This document shows positions 53,901-62,900 of a stretch of 63,258 bases of DNA, in pieces (position 1 is the first letter of the stretch; each line of letters starts with the position of its first letter). Made by a program: the position numbers and the translations under genes. The notes beneath the pieces are model-generated. The model worked only from the letters and a program-made list of their open reading frames with translations. It was not told the origin of the DNA and made no database searches. The stretch spans positions 14,088 through 77,345 of the forward strand of contig NZ_JAIQZM010000015.1 of assembly GCF_023333595.1 (NCBI RefSeq), written 5' to 3'. This DNA is from Argonema galeatum A003/A1. GTDB taxonomy: Bacteria; Cyanobacteriota; Cyanobacteriia; Cyanobacteriales; Aerosakkonemataceae.

Positions 53901-56900
53901 TCCTGCGTTTTCTTCTCGCGTTCAGCCTGAGTTTCCGCAACCTTAGCATTCAAATCACTTAACAATTGAGCAGCAATTTCTTGTTGCGATTGCAAAGTTT
54001 TCATCTGCGCTTCTGCCGTTTCCTTCGCTTGACGGAAAGCATCAGCTTGAGCTTGGGCGCGACGTTGTAACTCCCGATTATTCAGCATTTCGCCGTAATA
54101 TTGGTTGGCCAGCATTTGGTCTTGGGCATTACCTGCACCACCCGCACAACCACCGCGATCGCTTGCTAAATCGCTATAATCTCGGTAGTACATCTCCGCC
54201 GCCGTCGCCATATCATTACGTTGGGCAACATTCAATAAAGCCTTAGCTTCTTGATTACCCGCAGCCGTTGCTTGCTGCAAACGCTGAATAATTTGGAACT
54301 CAAGATTATTGACTTCTTGCTGTTTTTGTGCAGCTTGCAAAGTGTAATTAGCATTCGATTGCGTAGCCTCCACCAACGCTTTAAGAATCTGTTGATGTTC
54401 CTTAGCCGCCTTCAAATGTTCATCATTTTGCGCTAACAAATCCGTTTTTAATTGTTGCAAAGGAGCCGTAAGTGCCTGACTTGCAGCTTCCGCTTGTTCT
54501 GCCAATCGTTGCGCTTCGGCCAAAGCAGCACGGGCATCATTTAATTGTTGTTGCAAATTGCTGTAATCAGCATCGGGGTCTTGAATGTAGGCATCTAACA
54601 GCCGTTGTTCTGCCAGAATCACCTCATTTTGTGCCGTCAACATCGTGCGTTTTTGGGTGAGAGCCGTTTGCTCTGCTGTTAATATCGCAGCCTTATTATT
54701 CAGCAATTGTAAGGAGCGATCGACTTGAACTAAATTAGTATTCAAATCATCCAAAGCTCCCCCAGTCACACCTTGATTCTGCAAATTAATAATCTGATTT
54801 TGCAGCGATCGCCGTTGCTGTTCTAGGCTCGTATTCAGCACTTTAGTGCTTTCTAATTCCGTACTCAATCCCACCATTTGACGTTCAACATTCTGTTCAG
54901 CATCCGCTAATTGTTGCTGAGTTTCAATCGCTTTGGTATTTAGTTCGCCACGACGTTGCAAAATGTCAGCAATAGCCGCGCGATACTCCTCAGAATCAGT
55001 ATCATATTCTTGCCATTCTTGCCGCACTTTAGCATTTTGCGCGGCGGCTTCAGCTTCAGCTTGTTCTAACTGTTGCTGAATGATAGGAAGGAGGTTTTCT
55101 AAACTGGCAAGTTGAACTTTATCCCCTGGAATTGATTGTCGTGCAGCTTCTAATTCAGCATAGAAATTACGCGCTTCGTCAATAGGAGGTTCAGCTTGAT
55201 TTGCCGCATCGTTAGCAGCAATCCATTGATTTTTTAGCGGTTCAATACGTTCTTTTTCCTTGCGCCATTTGTCAGCTTCAACTAAATGAGCATATCCTTG
55301 GGCCCGTAACTGAGGGAATATTTGAGAATAGTCTTGCCAGGCAATCCAGTTATAGTCAACGTGCTGTTCCATCCAACACTGTCTATGGCGGCGTTTACCA
55401 GCACATCTTTCTTCGTACCAATAGGGGCCATTTTTACGACTGACATTCCAATTATAAGCCGCTTGTTGTTCATACCAAGCTGCTTGAGCTAAAGCGGCAT
55501 AACCTTGAGCTTCATGGGATGCCTGTTCTGATTTTGCTTTATCAAATAGCGCTTGATTTGGGTTGCGTCCTTCTACTGCTTCGGCATTAAGTAAAACATC
55601 AGCGTAGGGATTATTTAGTAGGTTAGAAATTTCCTGAGTGGGATTTTTCCCTTCTAAAGTTTCTCCTTTTAACAAGTCAATTGCCGTACCATTATCAGGA
55701 TATTTAGCAAGGAAAGCTGCACGGCGAGTTTTCTCATCTCCTGGTGTTTTGAGATAGTCTTTCAATTCCTGAGATTCAACACCATAACGAATCGCGATCG
55801 GTGCAATTTCTTCCCACAATTTAGCATCTTGCTCAATCCGTAACTTAATCCGTGCGATCGCATCCTCAGTAGAAGTGAAAGCAGTATCCAATTCATCAGC
55901 ACGATTTTCAACTACACCAAGAGTCGTAATCCCATCTTCTAAATCAGCGTGAATGCGATTATAATTCCCATCGGGTTCTGCCAATTGATCGTTGATATAA
56001 GTAATCAATTCATCAACCGACTTCGATAAATCCTGTTGTTGTGTAACCAGTGCCTTTGTCTGCTGATTCCCAGCTAACAATTGTTCCGTCCAATTGGTGA
56101 CACCCAAACGCAAATCTTGGTTAATTTGGTCTGCCAATTGCACATGATCTAACACCGTCCCAGATTTAATCGCCGCATCTGCCGCATTTTCCGAATTCAA
56201 TTGAGACTGTAAAGCTTCAATTCGTCCATCATTACTCTCAAGTTTTTGACGAATTTCCAACTCTTGCTTTTGACGCAAAGGAGTCAACGCCTCTGTTGCC
56301 TGTTTCAGCAATTCTTTTAACTCATTAGCATTACTCTGATTCGATGCTTTCAAAGTTTCCAAATTGCCTAATTGTGTCTTAGCTTTCTCAATCAAATTTG
56401 TCAGCACTTGCTTGCTCACATCATCTTGAGTATTAGCTAATTCTTGCTGCCAATTAGCAATCTGTTGATTTTGACTATTGATTTGATTTCCTAAGTCATT
56501 CCCCACAGTTTTTAATTGTTCCAAATGGGTATTGACTTGCGGCTCCACTTGTGTTGCAAAGAAATCGACATCGGACTCAGAAGCGAGAATCCCAAACCCA
56601 ATCAACTGACGCAAAGCTGTCGAATGTAACTGAGTAGTTTGAGATAGTTCAGCCGCTAAATTTTGCGCCTGAGTCGTTGCCGTTTGGATAATTTGAGTCT
56701 GTTTATTTTCCTGAACTTGTAGCGGTTCTAAGCGTTTGTTGACGGTGGTAATTTCACCTTGGATTGTGATGATTTGCGACTCTATTTGAGGAATCGTTTG
56801 TCCCAAACCTGCTAACTCAGATTGCTTCTTAGCAATATCAGATGTTTGCTGGGATATCTTTTGATTAAGTTCATTAATCTTTGCCAGAGTATCTTGTCGC

Positions 56901-59900
56901 TGTTTCCATAAGCGATTACGCATATCTGCAACAAAGGAACCTTGCTGCAAACTAGCACGATAAGCATCAGCTTCAGCAGCATTATAAGCGTAGGAACTGC
57001 CATTCCATTGCCATATCCTTTGTTGATGTGTGGCCGCATCATTGAGATAATATCGCTCCAATGCAGCTAGTGAATCGTCGTTGTCAATTAAGCTTTGCAG
57101 GAGTAAGTTTTGATTCCCTAGTTGTAGCTTAGTAAATTCGAGGGCTTGTTGGGTATCAGTAATCGATTTTTGGATAGATTTCGCCCGATCCAAATTGCCC
57201 TGAGTATCCTTCAATTGTTGTTGTAAGGATAGCAAGCGATCGCGGTCTGGTTGTCCAGCTTTACGAACATCTAATAACGCTTGAGTTGCGATCGCTTGTT
57301 CCTGAGTTGTTTGTTGCCAAGACTGCCAATTTTGCTGATATTTCTGCTCTAAAACCCCAGCTTTGTTGAGCAAATCTAAGCGGCTTTGTAAGCGTTCAAC
57401 TTCTGCATTAACTTGGTCAAAGTATTTATCAGTGAGTTCAATCTCGCGATATTTCTCAATTAGCTTTTGTTCAAGATCGGATTTTTGTTGATTCAGTTGT
57501 GCCAGTTCTGCAATTAAACCCTCTCGCTGCTGTTGTTGATTGCCAAGCTGAGTATTTAACCCGTTTAATTGGTTCTGAGTTTGGTTGATTTGAGATTGCA
57601 GATTGTTAACTTGCTGGGTAATTGCTTGCAATTCTTGTTGCAGTTGTTGGAGTTGAGTTTGTTGGTTAGCCAGTTGCGAATTTAATGCCTGTTGCTGCTG
57701 ATTTAAAGACTGCTGTTGTTGTTGTAAAGTAGCAATTTGTTGCTGAGTTGCGGCAATTTTAGGCTGTAAAGTAGCAGATAGTTGTTGCGCTTGTTGATTC
57801 GCTAAATCTCGTTGCCAAGCTGAATTATTAGCTGCTGCTTGTTCAGCATTTCGGTTAGCTTCAGCTTGTGGGTTATAAACCCAACCGTAAACTGGTTGCC
57901 AATTAGATATCCACTGTCTCCCTCTTTTTCCACCCCAATAACCTTGGTCTTGCCATCCTACAACTCCCCAAGTATTAACCTGACTATTCCAGTAATTAGC
58001 ATTAGCTTGATGCTGTTGCAGTTGCTGTTCTAAGGAGTTAACATTATTATTCGCTTGATTAATTTGATTCTGATAACCTTGCACGACAGACTGCTGTTGC
58101 TGAATATCAGAAGTATTAGCAGAAATCTGATTTTGCAGATTAGTAACCTGAGATTGAGTAGCAGCGATTACCCCCTCTTGTTGCTGAATTTCTCCCGACT
58201 TTTGTGCTAAAGAATCTTGTGTTTGTGTTAGCTGATTTTGCAGTGAATTTAAAGATGCTTGAGTTTGCGCGATCGCACTTTCCGTCCCCGCAATTTGCTT
58301 CTCTTTCGCCGCAATCTCTTTTTGTTTCCCCGGAATCAGATTATCTTCCAAATTGGCTTTCTGCAAACCCAACTCCCGATATTCCCGATTCAGCTTATCT
58401 AAATCATTCTGAGTCTGATTTTCTTCAGCTTTAGCATCAGCAAGACGTTGAGCCAAATTATCAAAACCTTCTAAGAAATTCGCACCACTTCCCTCCATCA
58501 ATTTCAGCTTTTCGATTTTGGATGTGGGATTAATAGAAGCAGGTGCGGTTTCCAATTCCTTAATTAAGCCAGAAATTGCCAATCTTTCAGGAGAATCTGC
58601 GATCGCTTGCGCCAACTGATCTTGCTGTAACTTCGCCCAATCTAACTCCTGATTAATCGTTGCCAAATGGTCATTCCAATAATTCAGTTGTTGGCGCAAA
58701 CTATCGCTAGGTGTTTTCGTCAATTGACTAGACAACTGCTGCATTTTTAACTGCACATCCAGCTTTTCATCTGACAATTGTTGAATGGATTTTTGCACAG
58801 ACGTCAACCGTTCCCGATAAGGCAATAAGAAACCCGCCGTCTCTAAGAAATTCTGTAAATCCTTCTGTGCCTTAGCGCGTTGTGTTTGAATTGCTTCTAC
58901 TTCTGTCTGCGTTTCCTTCAACCGATTTTCTGTTAAATCAGTCGCCTGTTGTTGCGTCGGAATTTTCTGATTTTCTAGCTTTTGCAATTCCTCTTGAGCT
59001 TGAGAAATCTGCAAATTCAGCGTTTCTAACTTCTGCTGCTGTACGGGTGTATGTAAAGCTAATAAATCTTTTTCAGCTTGTAAACGCAGTGCATCAGCAT
59101 CAATTTCATAATCAATCCCCTGTTTCAAAACAGGCCAATCTCTGAGACGAGTTTGTAATTTTTCTACTTGTTGTTGTAGAGCAGTTGCCTGTTGTTGTGC
59201 TTGTTGTGCTAACTGTTGGTAATTATTTCGTTCTCCAGCAGCAACATTTGCCAAATATTGAGCTTGATTCGCAGGTGCAATATGTTCGGGATAGTGTACC
59301 GTACCATAAACAGGTTCGGTACGTTTTCCAGAGCGGCGAGTACCAACTTGTTCCCAGCGATTAGTTAAGGAATTATGCCAATTAGCAGTATCTTGATTTG
59401 CTTGGCGGCGTTGTTCTGCAACAGCAGCTTGTTGGAAATATTGATTGGCAATTTTTTGCTGTTCTGCTGCTTGTTCTTGTAACAATTGCAGAACTTTAGT
59501 ACCATCTTCAACACTACCTGCACCCAAATCTAAATTATTTTGCCGCCCTTCTAAGAAGTCAGCGTATTGATTTAACAGGTTACTTTGTTGTTGCGCTTGC
59601 TGGGATAATTGCGTCATCGATTGGCTGTTTTGTGCCGATATTCCCGCTTGCCAATTATACGTATCTTTGCGTTTTTGCTGATTCGGATCGATAGCCCAAC
59701 CCCAAGTTTGTGTTGTTCTTCCAGAAGTTCCTCTTTGACTTCCTACAACTTGCCAACGTTGAGCATTAATTCCAGCCGCAGCATTTTGGTATCGTTGTCT
59801 TTCTACATCAAAACCTAGCGCCTGTTGTTGGAATTGTTGCGCCATTTGTTGTTGCTGAAGCGCCGCTTGTCGCACCGCATCGGGATTGAATTGCAAATTA

Positions 59901-62900
59901 TCATCTGCATCTCCAAAGGGATTAGTGAGTTTCTCTTTCGCTTTAGCTAAATCTGATTCTGCTAGGGTAATTTGTTCTTTAATACTGTCTAACAGAGTTT
60001 GAGTTTCTTTCTCTAAAGCCGTTTTTTGTTCACCGAATTGTGCTAACTGTGCTTCTAGTTCTTTTTTCCGGGTTTCCAGTGCTTGCAATCGCGTTTCTTC
60101 GATTTGATAATGTTGCGTTGCTAAAGCTAAAGCTTCTACCCATTGTTGCGCTTGGGCTGTGGTAATTCCCGCTTGGGTGCTGACTTCTTGATATTTCTTG
60201 AAAGCTTCAGCAATTTTATCCCCAACTTGGGTTTGTAAGTCAGATAAAGTAAGATCTGGATTCCCCAAATCAGCTAAAACTTGCCATTCTTCCAGCAGAC
60301 TTTCTTGGGTATTTTCTAAAGATTTAATTGCCTTCTCAGTACCATCAGAAGCCGCACGTTCTAAAGTTTTCGCCCTTCCTTCACCGCTGAAGGGTTCCCA
60401 GAAACCCGGTTTCTCAGAAAAACCGGGTTTCTGTGGCTCAATTAATTGAGCGCGACGCACAGCTTCTTTCACATCCAGCAATCCCGCACCCGTTTGAGCA
60501 TCCCAACCTGGAGTATTTAAATCTGCTGCGGTTGCTAACAATAACTCCTTAACTTGTTGATAACTCAATCCCGAATTAGCTGCCCAAATTAAAGATGCTG
60601 CTGCTGTTACATAAGGAGTCGCCCTAGAAGTACCGACAAACGCATTTGGATCGTCATCCCATTCCCCCCCAGGTGCAACAATTGACAACCCATTACCCAT
60701 CGCAGAATAGTCGGCGCGTTCCTCTAATTGATTGACAGCACCAACGGTAATAATATTATCAAATTGTTCGGCTGCTGCACCCAAAGCAGACATTTTATCC
60801 CCGGTATTTCCAGCCGCAACAACTAATAGGATATTGTGTTCGCGTGCGTATGCGATCGCATTCTGTTCTGCTGGTGTCAATTCATACCGCGTCGTCAGTC
60901 CAATATCATCAATTTGCGACAAGTCAAAGCTGAGATTTACTATCCCATGATTCTCGCCAGACAGATGCACTTTATCGACAAACTTAACTAATTGTTCCGC
61001 CCAATTTCCATTACTAACTGGCAAAGTATTAAATTTTGCCAACGGGTTAATAGAAGCAAAACTTTCAGTCACTCGCTGAGTATGTTCGCCGCTGAAATCT
61101 AGGAATCCTACTTTCGGTTGCTTCGCATTGCTGGAAAGCAAATCTACCGCTTCATCAGCATTAATCAAATAGCTATCCAACAGCGTTTTATCGGGATTGC
61201 TTAAAGCTTCTCCCAAAGTTACAGGTAATCCGAATTCTTCCGCAATTTCTTTACTCGATAAAAGTTGTTTCAACGTATTTACGCCAGCATTGCTAATCCC
61301 CAACTGCGAGAGAGTTTCAGGTTTATTCAGCAATCGCAAAACATCGGGATCTTGTTGAATTAACAATTCTAATTGCGATAGTGCAATTTCTCCCGCCTCG
61401 CTATCCAATCCGTCTGCTAAATCTTGAGAATTTTGCGCCAAAGCATCAGTTAATTGACTCAAAGCTGCATTCGCCGCTTGCGTAGATTCTTGACTCAAAG
61501 TGCTAGTTGTCACCGCAAAAGAATGAGTGACAACATTACCCGCATCATCAAACGCACGAATCGCAACATCTGTTACACCAGTTTTCGGTAAACCTGTCAA
61601 ATGCAGTTGATTTCCATCCAGTTGCACTTGCAGGGATGCGCTATTCCCAGCAATAATTTCATAGTGCAATTTATCTGGATTTGGGTGAGAAAATACTTGC
61701 GAGAGGTCAACTGTATTAGTAGGTTGAGTCGGAGTTAGAGTAATATCGCTAACAGGATGTGCGATTTCCAGTTTGATATCCGCATTAGCAGCAAAAGCAA
61801 GCAATTCCTTACCCAAAACAGTGTTGCGCCAATCTTTACCGGGTGCGATCGCATCCTCAAAATGCTGTACTGTGGTATTAGCACCCTTCACCTGGAAAAT
61901 AATATCGTTATAATCTCTGTCTGATTTTCCATCAACTCGCAAATCCTCAAACGCGAAAGTATGACCCTTTCCAGTCACATCTACCATTTGAGCAAATTTC
62001 TCATTGCTGGTGGAAATTGAAAATAAGGGACTCTTCGCACCACCAATCTTGGGATTATCAAAAACTTCCTGCACTTTTCCATGAGGAACTAGCATGACAG
62101 CAAACTCATCTCCTGGAGTCATGCTGACAGTTTTAGCACCTTGGTAAGTACCAGCATTCCAACTTTGTTCGCCCAATTTTCCGTCAAATCTTGCACCTTC
62201 AAGTGCATCGAAAATCACCACATGACCTAATTCTGAGTTGCTAAGTGCGCGATGTGCTGCTTCTTGAATAAACGCCTCAGATCCTGGTTGCAAATGTTCC
62301 ATTCCCTTGAGGCTGAAAATCGCTAAATCTCCCTGATAGTAACCGCCATCATATAAGTAATCAACGCTGACTTTCCCATTAGAATCAACGGTGAACGCAC
62401 CAGGTATTACTGATTTCGCGATCGCATCAACGTGCGGTGTCGTATACAGCACCGGATCGGTTACATTTGCATCTGGTGTAACTGTCGAATGTTCGATTAC
62501 AGGAGTTGATGCGATCGTTCGCTCGACTGTGGGACTCGCGATATTATCGGTAACATTTGAGGATGTTATTGTTGTTTCTTTCTCCTCGCTATTCGGAATT
62601 GCGGTAATATTTAATTCACTGTTAGATGCTTTGTTAACGTCGGTGTTAGTTTGAGCGATCGTATCTGAATGAGTTACTTCTATAGTTGGAATCGCATCAG
62701 CGGTAACGATCGGCTCAGTAATCGTGTTATCGGAATGAGTTACTTCAACAATTGGAATTTCATTCTTATCCGCCGTAACGATATTTTCAGTAACAGTGTT
62801 ATCGGAATGAATTACTTCAACATTTGGAATCGCAACTTTGTCAGCAGTAACGATATTTTCCGTAATCGTGTTATCGGAATGAGTTACTTCAACAGTAGGA

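Noticed and set aside
62450..62452. GTG as the start of the giant gene
   Set aside because: The same frame is open for the remaining 800 bases through in-phase 24-residue repeats, so the GTG codes for an internal Val.
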